In this document: piece after piece, positions 55,268 to 63,989 of the stretch
Layout of the letters: every line of letters starts with the position of its first letter
Position numbering within the stretch: the stretch's first letter is position 1
NCBI RefSeq assembly: GCF_000807675.2
Contig: NZ_CP019962.1
Coordinates: forward strand, 1,860,001 to 1,924,000
Origin: Eubacterium limosum
Lineage (GTDB): Bacteria > Bacillota > Clostridia > Eubacteriales > Eubacteriaceae
Length of the DNA: 64,000 nt
Reading direction: 5' to 3'
Notes under the pieces: model-generated
Databases searched by the model: none
The model's input: only the letters and a program-made list of their open reading frames with translations
Told to the model about the DNA's origin: nothing
Made by a program: the position numbers and the translations under genes

Positions 55268-55297
55268 TTGACATAAAGGGGATGCCTTTTATATAAT
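55268..55297 (+). promoter_or_regulatory. Promoter of aspS
   Basis: TTGACA (55268-55273) and TATAAT (55292-55297) are both perfect and lie 18 bases apart, 53 bases before the aspS start. No T-box leader is visible. Confidence 0.8.
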
Positions 55298-55349
55298 AAT
55301 AAGATATGAAAAAGTTAAAATACGCATAGATAACATAACAGGAGGAAAG

Positions 55350-57125
55350 ATGAAAACCACCTATAGAAACGCCCTCTGCGGCGAACTGAATACGGAATTT
55401 GTAGGACAGACCGTCAAATTGTGCGGCTGGACAGACACCAGAAGAAATCTTGGAGGGGTTCTCTTTATTGATTTAAGAGACCGCAGCGGCAAGGTACAGC
55501 TGGTCGTCAATGAAGAAGTCAGCGCAGAAGCCTTTGCAGAAGCCGAAAAGGTACGTAATGAATATGTGCTTTGTATTGAAGGGGAAGTTGTTAACCGCGA
55601 TGCGGAAAACGTCAACCCTAAAATGGCAACCGGTGAAATTGAGGTTATGGTTAAAAGCCTGACCATTCTCGATACTGCCGATACTCCGCCAATTTATGTG
55701 GAAGACGACGACAAGAGCAACGAGGCTGTCCGGCTGAAATACCGATATTTAGACCTTCGCAAGCCTAAGAATCAGAAAATGTTAAAAACCAGAGCCCAGG
55801 TTGCAAGTATTGCCCGCAACTTCTTAAACGATGAAGGCTTTCTGGAAATTGAAACACCGATTTTAGGTAAGCCGACTCCGGAAGGCGCCCGTGACTTTCT
55901 GGTACCCTCCCGCGTTCAGAAGGGGAAATTTTTCGGACTGCCCCAGAGTCCGCAGCTCTTTAAGCAGATACTGATGATCTCCGGCGTAGACCGTTACTAT
56001 CAGGTTGCAAAATGCTTCCGTGACGAGGACCTTCGTCAGGATCGTCAGCCAGAGTTCACCCAGATCGATATGGAAATGTCCTTTATCACAAAAGACGATA
56101 TTCTGCCCATCATGGAAAACATGATCGCTAAAATTTTCAAAGAAGTCCGCGGTATTGAACTGGAAACCCCGTTTATCCGAATGACCTATCAGGAAGCAAT
56201 GGACCGTTTCGGTTCAGACAAGCCGGATACGCGTTTTGGCATGGAACTCACAAATATTTCCGATATTGTTGAAAACAGCGAATTCAAAGTATTCTCGGGT
56301 GCAGTTAAAAAGGGCGGCTCTGTCCGTGCCATTAACGCTAAGGACGCCCAGGGAAAACTCAGCAAAAAGACCATTAAAAACCTTGAGAAATTTGCGGCTA
56401 TCTATAAAGCAAAGGGGCTGGCCTGGATCGACGTATCTGACGGAGAAATGAAATCGCCGATTCTCAAGTTTATTTCTGAAGAAGAAAAGAATGCTATCTT
56501 TGAACGTATGGGCGCAGAATCTGGGGATATGATCTTCATTGTTGCTGATACGGATGAGATTGTCTGTACTGCCCTTGGCCAGCTTCGTTTGGAACTGGCT
56601 AAGAAGCTTGAATTTGATCTGAGCGGCAAGTTTAATTTCCTCTGGGTGATTGATTTCCCACTGCTCGAGTACGACACGGAGGCAGGGCGCTATGTAGCCA
56701 AGCACCACCCGTTTACTGCGCCGCTGGATAAGGATTTGCCGCTTCTGGAAACCGACCCGTCGCAGGTACACGCCGACGCATACGATATGGTTGTAAACGG
56801 CGTTGAGCTGGGGGGCGGTTCTATCCGTATCCATAATCAGGATGTACAGGAAAAAATGTTTAAGGCCCTTGGGTTTACCATGGAGGATGCATGGAAACAG
56901 TTTGGGTTCCTGCTGGAAGCACTGAAGTATGGAACACCACCGCACGGAGGTTTGGCGTTTGGCCTTGACCGTCTCATCATGATGCTCATGGATATCGATA
57001 ATATCCGCGATGTTATTGCGTTCCCGAAAACACAAAACCACAGTTGCCTGATGACCGATGCGCCGGCCGAAGCGCAGCTTGACCAGCTCATTGATCTGGG
57101 CATCAGCATCGATGAAATACTGTAG
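55350..57125 (+). CDS. aspS: Aspartyl-tRNA synthetase
   Basis: This 591-residue class IIb synthetase has the N-terminal OB-fold (VKLCGWTDTRRNLGGVLFIDLRDRSG), motif 2 with FRDEDLRQDRQPEFTQIDMEMSF near residue 220, the bacterial insertion domain, and motif 3 with GLAFGLDRLIMML near 535. The start follows AGGAGG. In many Clostridia aspS follows hisS directly after the relA/hemZ region; here no hisS is present and the accessory cassette stands in its place. Confidence 0.96.
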   Translation: MKTTYRNALCGELNTEFVGQTVKLCGWTDTRRNLGGVLFIDLRDRSGKVQLVVNEEVSAEAFAEAEKVRNEYVLCIEGEVVNRDAENVNPKMATGEIEVMVKSLTILDTADTPPIYVEDDDKSNEAVRLKYRYLDLRKPKNQKMLKTRAQVASIARNFLNDEGFLEIETPILGKPTPEGARDFLVPSRVQKGKFFGLPQSPQLFKQILMISGVDRYYQVAKCFRDEDLRQDRQPEFTQIDMEMSFITKDDILPIMENMIAKIFKEVRGIELETPFIRMTYQEAMDRFGSDKPDTRFGMELTNISDIVENSEFKVFSGAVKKGGSVRAINAKDAQGKLSKKTIKNLEKFAAIYKAKGLAWIDVSDGEMKSPILKFISEEEKNAIFERMGAESGDMIFIVADTDEIVCTALGQLRLELAKKLEFDLSGKFNFLWVIDFPLLEYDTEAGRYVAKHHPFTAPLDKDLPLLETDPSQVHADAYDMVVNGVELGGGSIRIHNQDVQEKMFKALGFTMEDAWKQFGFLLEALKYGTPPHGGLAFGLDRLIMMLMDIDNIRDVIAFPKTQNHSCLMTDAPAEAQLDQLIDLGISIDEIL

Positions 57126-57187
57126 GTTTTAAGAGTGCCGGACAGGGTATAAAAGGGAAAAGCAACCATATAAGGAAGTGATATACG

Positions 57188-57637
57188 ATGAAAGAAATTG
57201 GAATCGTCGAAGAACTAAAGGGAAAGAACGCAAAGGTGCTGATTAAGCGCCATGCCGCCTGCGGCGATTGCGGAGCCTGCCAGGTCGGTAAGGAAAAAAT
57301 GACTATGGAAGCTACTGCCAGAAATGCGGCTGGCGCTCAGGTAGGCGACACCGTATCTGTGGAAATGGAGTTTGCCAATGTTATCAAGGCGACCTCGATT
57401 ATGTACGGTATCCCTCTTATCGCCTTTGTTGTGGGTTGCGCGGCTGGCTATTTTGCCGCTGTTGCCCTGACTCTGGATTTAGTACTTGTTCCCTTTTTTA
57501 CCGGGATACTGCTGACGGTCATCTCTTATCTGGTCATCCGGGTTTTCGATAAAAAAGGAAAATTCAACTCAAAATATGAGCCGGTGATTACAGAGATCGA
57601 AGCTGAAGCACAGGAATTGCCGCCAGCCGGCGAATAA
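57188..57637 (+). CDS. RseC/MucC-like SoxR-reducing system protein
   Basis: This 149-residue membrane protein has a cytoplasmic N-terminal domain with the Cys cluster ACGDCGACQVG near residues 24-34, two adjacent membrane helices (about 72-92 and 98-118), and an acidic C-terminal tail. This is the RseC/MucC layout, linked elsewhere to reduction of SoxR or to Rnf-type electron transfer. The electron donor here is unknown; a link to redox metabolism is only an inference. It follows aspS by 62 bases. Confidence 0.88.
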   Translation: MKEIGIVEELKGKNAKVLIKRHAACGDCGACQVGKEKMTMEATARNAAGAQVGDTVSVEMEFANVIKATSIMYGIPLIAFVVGCAAGYFAAVALTLDLVLVPFFTGILLTVISYLVIRVFDKKGKFNSKYEPVITEIEAEAQELPPAGE

Positions 57638-57649
57638 AAGATAAAAATA

Positions 57650-57686
57650 CAAAAGCCTGCCGAATTTAAGTTTGGCAGGCTTTTTA
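57650..57686. terminator. Bidirectional terminator between the RseC-like and amidotransferase genes
   Basis: AAAAGCCTGCC (57651-57661) and GGCAGGCTTTT (57674-57684) form an 11-pair stem with T-runs on both strands, matching convergent genes. Confidence 0.9.
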
Positions 57687-58460
57687 AATTACAAAGTTTC
57701 CCCGATCATGTTCTGGAAGCTTTGCGGGTTCAAACACGTGTCCATGGCTTTGTCCGGAATAGATTAGCTGGCTTCCCTTATAGGCAAAGAGGCGGGCCAT
57801 GGGCACCTTTTTCCAGAGATAACCATCTTGAGAAAGAGGATGGGTGGAAAAGCAGACATGACTGGATTTTTTAGAGGAGTACAGAGTGTCAATAATGTTT
57901 GTATGTATGTAATAAACCTCACCGTCATAGATGAGCAGGTTAAGCTTGTTGCGTTTGGCGATAGCGGCAATTTTCTCATCAAGCAAAGCTGCCCGATGTA
58001 CCGCATCCAGTGAACGGCCGGTATCGCTGATGGCTTTGCTCATGGCATCGGTCAGATAGAGAAGCACGCGCTCGCTGTCGGTTTCACCGGCCTGGGTATC
58101 CAGATAAGGAAGCAACTCCATACCGGAGTAGATATTACCATTGTGAGCCATCGTCCACTCCCGTCCACTGCTATCCCGGGTAGTAAAAGGATGGCTGTTG
58201 CTTTTGGCAATGGAACCGATGGTGGCAAAGCGAATGTGGGCAATGAGCACAGAGGTTTTGATGTCATGATTCAGCAGTTCTGGAAGCACCAGGCTGTCGT
58301 GCGCGCTGACAGCTTCTTTACACATGGAGTCTGTGCCGTCCTTGTTAAAATAGCGCATGCCCCATCCGTGAGGGTGCCTATGGCTGTGGGTGTAAAATTC
58401 TTTAAGCATGTCATTAGCACGTACGGGGCTGTCTCCGGTAATTCCATAGAGTTCACACAT
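57684..58460 (-). CDS. Class II glutamine amidotransferase (YafJ-like)
   Basis: This 258-residue protein starts MCELYGITGD, so Cys2 would be the N-terminal nucleophile after Met removal. It carries the class II motifs HRHPHGWGMRYF, IAHIRFATIGSIAKSNSHPFT and WTMAHNGNIYSG near residues 75-110, and later ETDSERVLLYL. It matches the YafJ/EgtC-like stand-alone family, so it hydrolyses glutamine or a gamma-glutamyl compound; the acceptor is unknown. The start is preceded by AAAGGA, a consensus promoter and an 18-bp perfect inverted repeat. Confidence 0.88.
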   Translation of the reverse strand: MCELYGITGDSPVRANDMLKEFYTHSHRHPHGWGMRYFNKDGTDSMCKEAVSAHDSLVLPELLNHDIKTSVLIAHIRFATIGSIAKSNSHPFTTRDSSGREWTMAHNGNIYSGMELLPYLDTQAGETDSERVLLYLTDAMSKAISDTGRSLDAVHRAALLDEKIAAIAKRNKLNLLIYDGEVYYIHTNIIDTLYSSKKSSHVCFSTHPLSQDGYLWKKVPMARLFAYKGSQLIYSGQSHGHVFEPAKLPEHDRGNFVI

Positions 58461-58476
58461 GGTATTGTCCTTTCTG

Positions 58477-58519
58477 AATACATATTAATCATATAAAATA
58501 AATATGATTAATATGTATT
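58477..58519. repeat. 18-bp perfect inverted repeat (operator candidate)
   Basis: Arms AATACATATTAATCATAT (58477-58494) and its exact complement (58502-58519) surround a seven-base centre. The repeat starts at the -10 box of the minus-strand promoter and spans the transcription start. Part of the right arm therefore lies upstream of the start, which favours a DNA-bound regulator over an RNA hairpin. Confidence 0.9.
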
Positions 58520-58545
58520 ATAGTATGAATGAATGGAAATGTCAA
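58517..58545 (-). promoter_or_regulatory. Consensus SigA promoter of the amidotransferase gene
   Basis: On the minus strand TTGACA (58545-58540) and TATAAT (58522-58517) are both perfect and lie exactly 17 bases apart. The start codon is about 50 bases after the expected +1. Confidence 0.88.
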
Positions 58546-58562
58546 GCTGGTTTAGCTGAAGA

Positions 58563-58591
58563 GTAATAAAAAAGAGGCCGGAGCCTCTTAA
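58563..58591 (-). terminator. Terminator of the lipase-patatin operon
   Basis: Read on the minus strand, AAGAGGCT and GCCTCTT pair around CCG and run into TTTTTTATT. The lipase stop codon lies in the upstream edge of the stem. Confidence 0.8.
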
Positions 58592-59517
58592 AAATGTTTT
58601 TGTATAAAGTTCAGGATATCCTGGTAAACCTCGTGCCGATTAGTTTCGTTCAGGATTTCGTGCCGTTTGCCAGGATAAAGCGTTATGGAAACATCTTTCA
58701 TATCCGCTTTTTTAAAACGCTGGTATAGTGTACGGACCTCCTTACCCATATTGCTGACAGGGTCGCTGTCGCCGGAAATCATATAGATGGGAAGATCGGC
58801 AGGCATTCTGAAAATATTGCGGGGATCATTGGCGTAATCCAGACCAGTAAAAAGGTCATAGAAAAAAGCCGAAGTGCAGGTAAAGCCACATAGCGGATCT
58901 TTTAAGTAAGCATCCACATTCAGCGCATTGACGGAGAGCCAGTCATACTCGGTACGGTTGGGGGCAAATTTTTTATTATAGCCACCAAAGGATATTCTTG
59001 TCAGCAGCTCAGAAGGGTGGGTAGGTCCGTATTTGGCGATTTCTGCCTTGGCAATGGTCTTGCCAAATGACCGAACAGCCTTGCTTACTCCCATGGTGGT
59101 TCCGACAATAATACCGCCCTTAAACAGGCCGCCAAAATCAATGAGACAGGTGCGTGTTACGACGGAGCCCATGCTGTGTCCGAGAATGAACAGGGGCAAA
59201 TCCGGGTTTTCCTCACGGACATGGTCGGTAAGCTCGTGAATATCTTCGACAATGCGCTGCCAGCCGTCCACATCGTCAAAATAACCCAGGGTGCCGTCGA
59301 AGGTTCCAGTCATACCGTGACCACGTTGGTCGATGGCGTAGACAATAACGCCGCGCCGGTAAAGAAAATCAGCGAATTCGGTATAGCGGATGGCATGCTC
59401 AGCCATTCCGTGCACAATTAAAAGGACGGCTTTGGTATCCAAATTGCGTGGAGTGCTGTAATAGTATATCCGTGCGCCGTCAGAGGCTTCAAAATTTTTG
59501 GGGTCGAGTCTTATCAT
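58588..59517 (-). CDS. Alpha/beta hydrolase, lysophospholipase/monoacylglycerol lipase type
   Basis: This 309-residue protein has the oxyanion segment VLLIVHGMAEHAIRY near residue 32, QRGHGMT near 64, the nucleophile elbow LFILGHSMGSVVTR near 108, and the late Asp/His pair (SGDSDPVSNMG near 247 and PGKRHEILNE near 280). It is expected to cleave monoacyl lipids in or near the membrane. Its start overlaps the patatin gene stop (ATGA), so two lipid-acting enzymes are coupled in expression. Confidence 0.9.
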   Translation of the reverse strand: MIRLDPKNFEASDGARIYYYSTPRNLDTKAVLLIVHGMAEHAIRYTEFADFLYRRGVIVYAIDQRGHGMTGTFDGTLGYFDDVDGWQRIVEDIHELTDHVREENPDLPLFILGHSMGSVVTRTCLIDFGGLFKGGIIVGTTMGVSKAVRSFGKTIAKAEIAKYGPTHPSELLTRISFGGYNKKFAPNRTEYDWLSVNALNVDAYLKDPLCGFTCTSAFFYDLFTGLDYANDPRNIFRMPADLPIYMISGDSDPVSNMGKEVRTLYQRFKKADMKDVSITLYPGKRHEILNETNRHEVYQDILNFIQKHF

Positions 59518-60749
59518 TGGGTTCTCCTTCTGTTTTTAATGACTTTTAGGAATAGAGCTGCAATGACCACGTCGGGTACTGCCAGAATAAGCGCTGGCAG
59601 CAGCGCCGTAATCGCCGGAAGATTTTCGGCCAGAGCCACTGCTGCGTATTCCTTGCGGATGAAGTCTGCCTGGCCTGTGAGAATGAGCTCACCCAGGGAT
59701 GCATGATCATGCTTCTGAAAGCTGTCAGAGGCTTCTATAAAATCCGTACTGTCGAGTATTTGTTTGATGAGCTCGTATAGTGTAAGGGCATTATACCTTG
59801 GAATGGATAAAAGCTCGCCTGTAAGCTCGGCGCAGGCTGTAAAAAGCTCATTCCAGGTCATTGTGTAATTAGATTTCCAATATCGGGTTAGAGTAAGATG
59901 GATAAGAAGCCGCCTTAGGGTCATATTGCCATTTAAAATGGAACGGGCTGTTCTGTCCTGTACCAGCGGACGGATATCCTTTTTATTAAAAGCCCGGGCC
60001 AGAGGGACCGATCGGTAGTTTTTAGGAATAAGGTAATAATAACCTCCCTCATACTGGCTCAGGGCCCGCAGAGCATCATAGTAGCCCATGTCGTAGTTTT
60101 GCCTGATGACAACCGGGTCCACGCTCAAAAAATGGCCGAGGTCGGCAGAGTGTGTAATACGGAGCTCCTCGAGATTTTCGTATTTTATACGGTCCGATGC
60201 ACTTATGGGATTGATATCAATCATGATTGTGATCATGTCATGGCAGCCTGCGTCGTAAAGCATTTTGCGCGGCAGCGGGTCGTAGACACCGCCGTCGAGG
60301 TAACGCTTATTGTCAATAACCACTCTCTTAAAAATGGGTACATTGGAGCTGGCCATAATAAAGTCAACCAGCTTGCCCTGTGGAATATCCTCGATAAAAA
60401 GGTATTCCATTTTCATATCACTTAAATTGTAGGTGGTGAGCCCATAACGGATGGGGGAGTGTCTTACGGCGTCTTCGTCGATGGTTTCATTTAGAAGTGT
60501 GCGCAGGGGCTCTACATCCATCAGCAAACCTCTGGTTTCGGCAAAAACGGTGTGGTAGTCAATATGCTCCCAGACATCGCAGGCGAGATTAAGATCGCCC
60601 TGAGCAATATAGGCCCCGTTTATAGCTCCGATGGAGGTACCCACAACGGCGCAGATTTCGATATCGTTATCTCTCAATGCCCGATAAGCTCCGATCTGAT
60701 AGGAGCCGCGGCTTCCGCCGCCGGACAAAACCAAACCTGGTTTATTCAT
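59514..60749 (-). CDS. Patatin-like phospholipase
   Basis: This 411-residue protein has the patatin domain: GLVLSGGGSRGSYQIGAYRAL (oxyanion loop) at residues 5-25, the nucleophile GTSIGAING near 37-45 and the catalytic Asp in LDGGVYDPLP near 150-160. The second half is not of known type and ends with a hydrophobic segment (about residues 375-400) followed by a basic end, which suggests attachment to the membrane. It should release fatty acids from lipids. The start follows AAGGAGG. Confidence 0.9.
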   Translation of the reverse strand: MNKPGLVLSGGGSRGSYQIGAYRALRDNDIEICAVVGTSIGAINGAYIAQGDLNLACDVWEHIDYHTVFAETRGLLMDVEPLRTLLNETIDEDAVRHSPIRYGLTTYNLSDMKMEYLFIEDIPQGKLVDFIMASSNVPIFKRVVIDNKRYLDGGVYDPLPRKMLYDAGCHDMITIMIDINPISASDRIKYENLEELRITHSADLGHFLSVDPVVIRQNYDMGYYDALRALSQYEGGYYYLIPKNYRSVPLARAFNKKDIRPLVQDRTARSILNGNMTLRRLLIHLTLTRYWKSNYTMTWNELFTACAELTGELLSIPRYNALTLYELIKQILDSTDFIEASDSFQKHDHASLGELILTGQADFIRKEYAAVALAENLPAITALLPALILAVPDVVIAALFLKVIKNRRRTQ

Positions 60750-60895
60750 GACGAACCTCCTTTTGATGTCAATGTATTTAAAAAGATTGGATTATCGTGG
60801 GATAATCTGTAAATATGGTGTATAATAACTATATTACTATATCATTTAACCATTAAAATGAACTTTAATCAACGAAAAAATGGAGGTTTTTTGAA

Positions 60896-61606
60896 ATGAA
60901 ATTAACCGTATTAGGCAATACCGGACCCTACCCAAAAGCAGGAGGTGCCTGCTCAGGCTACTTACTTGAAAACGGTGATGCCAAGGTAGTGCTTGACATG
61001 GGCAATGGTACACTGGCCAACCTTCGGACAATCTGTGACATTGAGGATATTACCGCGGTAATCTGTTCACATCTTCACCCCGATCACATTTCGGATTTGT
61101 TTGTGCTGCGCTATGCCCTTGAGATGCGGGGAATGACAATTCCGCTTTATGCCCCCGACAGCCCCGATAAGGAATTTGACCGGCTGCTCTATAAAAATGT
61201 ATTTGATCTTACGCCGATCACTGAAGATCTGAAACTCGAAATTGGAGGTATGGCCTTCAGCTTTATGGAAATGCGCCATCCGCTTAAGGATTTTGCGATC
61301 AAGGCCTATGACGGAAAGTCTACTTTTATGTATACTGGCGATACGGCGATGTGCCAGGCGCTGGAAGAATTTACAAAGGGTGTGGATGTTTTGCTGTGCG
61401 ATTCCGCTTTTCTGGATGATGTGGATTCCGCGATTCACCTGTCTATGGAGAAAGCGATTCAAAACGCGAACAGTGCTGGAGTCCGCCGGCTTATCCTCAC
61501 GCATTTCAGCCCAGAGATTTCACCGCAGCGTTATTATGAGATTGGAAACGGACGCTTTAACGGACGTTTATCCAAAGCTGAAATCATGGCGAATTTTACA
61601 ATTTGA
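60896..61606 (+). CDS. MBL-fold hydrolase (RNase Z-like family)
   Basis: This 236-residue protein has the N-terminal MKLTVLGNTGPYPKAGGACSGYLLE, typical of RNase Z/phosphodiesterase-like MBL proteins, and the metal motif CSHLHPDHISDLF near residues 58-70. Further ligands lie in MRHPLKDFAIK, YTGDTAMC near 151 and LTHFSPEI near 202. It is shorter than tRNase Z and lacks an exosite arm, so a role as a cyclic-nucleotide or other phosphodiesterase is possible. It lies 47 bases before comEC and may be cotranscribed with it. Confidence 0.85.
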   Translation: MKLTVLGNTGPYPKAGGACSGYLLENGDAKVVLDMGNGTLANLRTICDIEDITAVICSHLHPDHISDLFVLRYALEMRGMTIPLYAPDSPDKEFDRLLYKNVFDLTPITEDLKLEIGGMAFSFMEMRHPLKDFAIKAYDGKSTFMYTGDTAMCQALEEFTKGVDVLLCDSAFLDDVDSAIHLSMEKAIQNANSAGVRRLILTHFSPEISPQRYYEIGNGRFNGRLSKAEIMANFTI

Positions 61607-61609
61607 TCG

Positions 61610-61627
61610 TTTGCTGCGAGCAGCAAA
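61610..61627 (+). other. Small hairpin before comEC
   Basis: TTTGCTGC (61610-61617) and GCAGCAAA (61620-61627) are perfectly complementary around GA. No T-run follows, so it is unlikely to be a full terminator. Confidence 0.45.
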
Positions 61628-61652
61628 ATAAATAAACCGACAAGGGGGCCCA

Positions 61653-63968
61653 ATGAAACGACCGCTGATCTATGCATTCGCAGTACTGTGCTGCGCAATC
61701 CTGCTGGCCGCTTTTGGGGCGCCCTTTTTTCTTTACGTCCTTTTGCCTGTAGGATTGATGCCTATACCGTTGATATTCAAAAAAGTAAGGCCTGTAAGCG
61801 CAGTACTGATACTGGCTGTTTATATGCTGGGATGTGCCGTCGCCATTCCGGTATTCGGAAATGAAAATCCATTTGAGGGTTTTTGGGAGCACCCGGCATC
61901 GCTTTCGGGTGTGGTGGACAGTGTCCCTTCACAGGAAGGGGAGAAAACCCGATTTGTGCTGAAGCTTCAGGAAATTAATCATATGTCTGTTTCAGGAAAG
62001 GTGATGGTTACAGTAGCGGAGAACAGTGTAAATTACACGCCAGGAGATGTTTTAAGCTTTGACGGTGAAATCAGTGAACCGGCTGGAAGGCGAAATCCGG
62101 GTGGTTTTGATTATGCACTTTATTTAAAGGCAAAGGGGATTGACGGACAGGTTTATCTGAAAAACGGAGAGGCCGTTACAGCGAAACCGGGTTCATTCAG
62201 CCCAATATATGCTGTTTATGGGATGAGACAGCGTTTGTCAGAAATTTGTGATCAGTTTTTCACACCGTCCCAGAGCGGCTTAATCAAGGGAATCCTGCTG
62301 GGCGACAGCACCATGGATGGCGAGGTAAAGGCATCCTTTCGGGAGGCGGGAGTTTCCCATGTGCTGGCCATATCCGGCCTGCATGTAGGCTATGTGTACG
62401 CTCTGGTGCTTTGGCTGCTGGCTCGGCTCGGTGTACGGCGCCGTTACCACTTACCGGTTTTGGCGGCCTGCCTGCTGTTTTATATTACACTGACGGGCTT
62501 CAGCCCGTCGGTCATCCGGGCTGCGCTGATGTGCCTGGCGCTGGTTGGCGGCAGAGGAATAACTGAAACCTATGATGCGTTAAACGGACTGTGTCTGGCC
62601 GGTGTCGTTATATTATTATTTCAGCCAGCCCAGCTCTTTATGGCGGGCTTTCAGCTTTCCTTTTCCGCGGTGCTGGCGATTGTTTTATTTTATAAACCAT
62701 TGCTGTACGAATATGAACGGCATATTAAAACACCGGGAGCGGTGGCGTCCAGTTTGCTTTTGACTTTTTGTGCTACCCTGGGTACTATGCCGGCCAGCCT
62801 TTACCATTTTCATACCTTGAATCTGGTAGCACTGATTTCTAATTTGCTGGTCGTCCCTCTGGTGGGTGTTTTGTTGGTTTTTGCCCTGATTACAGTGCCT
62901 CTTACGGCTTTTATTCCGGCAGCAGGCGGGCTTCTTTGTCTGCCGGCAGCCTTTTTAGCGGACGGCATTTTGTTTTTAACTAATCTTTTTTCAAAATTCA
63001 GCTGGCTGGTTCTGCATCGAGGAGCCATGACGCTGGCAGAACTTCTGATAATGGTGCTTGTTGCCTTTCTGATCTCCGGGTATTTTAATTTAAACAAAAA
63101 ATCTGCCCGGTATTTTGCTGGGGTATCTTTACCGTTGCTGCTTCTGGTCATTTTTGGCACATCGCTGGTCCGGCAGCCTTTGAGGATAACATTTTTAGAT
63201 GTGGGGCAGGGGGACAGTGCGCTCGTTGAGACACCATCTGGAGGTGCGTACCTTATTGACGGAGGGGGATACGAAACCTATGGCAATGCACTCCGGAAGG
63301 AACGGACACCTATCTCTGAAAGTGTTCTGCTGCCTGTGTTGTACGCCAAAAGCATCCGGCGGATTGATGGGGTTTTTATCTCACATAACCATGCTGACCA
63401 TGCACAGGGTATTGAGGAGCTTCTCGCCGAAATTCCTGTGGGGCGGATTTATGTTTCCAGTAAATACAATAACGAAACCCTGTTGAGCCAGAATAAAATA
63501 CCCGTAGAGGTTCTCGCAAAGGGCAGTGCGCTGGAAAGCGGCGATGGCTTATCCTTTGAGGTACTCTGGCCGGAGAGTAAAAGAGAGATGATGGCAGACG
63601 AGGAGCAAAATGACGCGTCCATGCTGCTGCGATTATGCTATGGAAGCCGATCCTTCCTCTTTACAGGTGACGCCGGTTTTCCGGTTGAGGAGGCCATTGT
63701 TCGCAGTCTGCCTGAAGCGGATGTCTTGAAGGTCGGCCATCACGGCAGCCGGTTCTCCACATCGCCGGAGTTTTTAAAAAAGCTTAATCCATCTCTTGCT
63801 GTAATCTCGGTTGGCCGTTATAATAGTTTTGGACATCCGACCTACGAGGTGCTTGAAAATATTGAGGCCTCCGGCGCAGTCTGTAAAAGAACTGATAAAA
63901 ACGGCGCAGTTGAAGTATGGACAAATGGAAAAGATTTAAGCGTACGAAGCTATATCGATAAAGATTAA
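61653..63968 (+). CDS. comEC: DNA internalization competence protein ComEC/Rec2
   Basis: This 771-residue protein has two N-terminal membrane helices and an OB-fold-like DUF4131 region (about residues 85-165, with SGVVDSVPSQEG). The competence membrane domain comes next, with GILLGDSTMDGEVKASFREAGVSHVLAISGLHVGYV near residue 220. The C-terminal MBL domain has FLDVGQGDSALVETPSGGAYLIDGGG near 515 and SHNHADHAQGIEEL near 575. It forms the channel for single-stranded DNA uptake during transformation. It is full length with no frameshift, so a DNA-uptake function is plausible, but no other com genes are in the window. Confidence 0.93.
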   Translation: MKRPLIYAFAVLCCAILLAAFGAPFFLYVLLPVGLMPIPLIFKKVRPVSAVLILAVYMLGCAVAIPVFGNENPFEGFWEHPASLSGVVDSVPSQEGEKTRFVLKLQEINHMSVSGKVMVTVAENSVNYTPGDVLSFDGEISEPAGRRNPGGFDYALYLKAKGIDGQVYLKNGEAVTAKPGSFSPIYAVYGMRQRLSEICDQFFTPSQSGLIKGILLGDSTMDGEVKASFREAGVSHVLAISGLHVGYVYALVLWLLARLGVRRRYHLPVLAACLLFYITLTGFSPSVIRAALMCLALVGGRGITETYDALNGLCLAGVVILLFQPAQLFMAGFQLSFSAVLAIVLFYKPLLYEYERHIKTPGAVASSLLLTFCATLGTMPASLYHFHTLNLVALISNLLVVPLVGVLLVFALITVPLTAFIPAAGGLLCLPAAFLADGILFLTNLFSKFSWLVLHRGAMTLAELLIMVLVAFLISGYFNLNKKSARYFAGVSLPLLLLVIFGTSLVRQPLRITFLDVGQGDSALVETPSGGAYLIDGGGYETYGNALRKERTPISESVLLPVLYAKSIRRIDGVFISHNHADHAQGIEELLAEIPVGRIYVSSKYNNETLLSQNKIPVEVLAKGSALESGDGLSFEVLWPESKREMMADEEQNDASMLLRLCYGSRSFLFTGDAGFPVEEAIVRSLPEADVLKVGHHGSRFSTSPEFLKKLNPSLAVISVGRYNSFGHPTYEVLENIEASGAVCKRTDKNGAVEVWTNGKDLSVRSYIDKD

Positions 63969-63989
63969 AATAATGGATAAGAGGTTATC

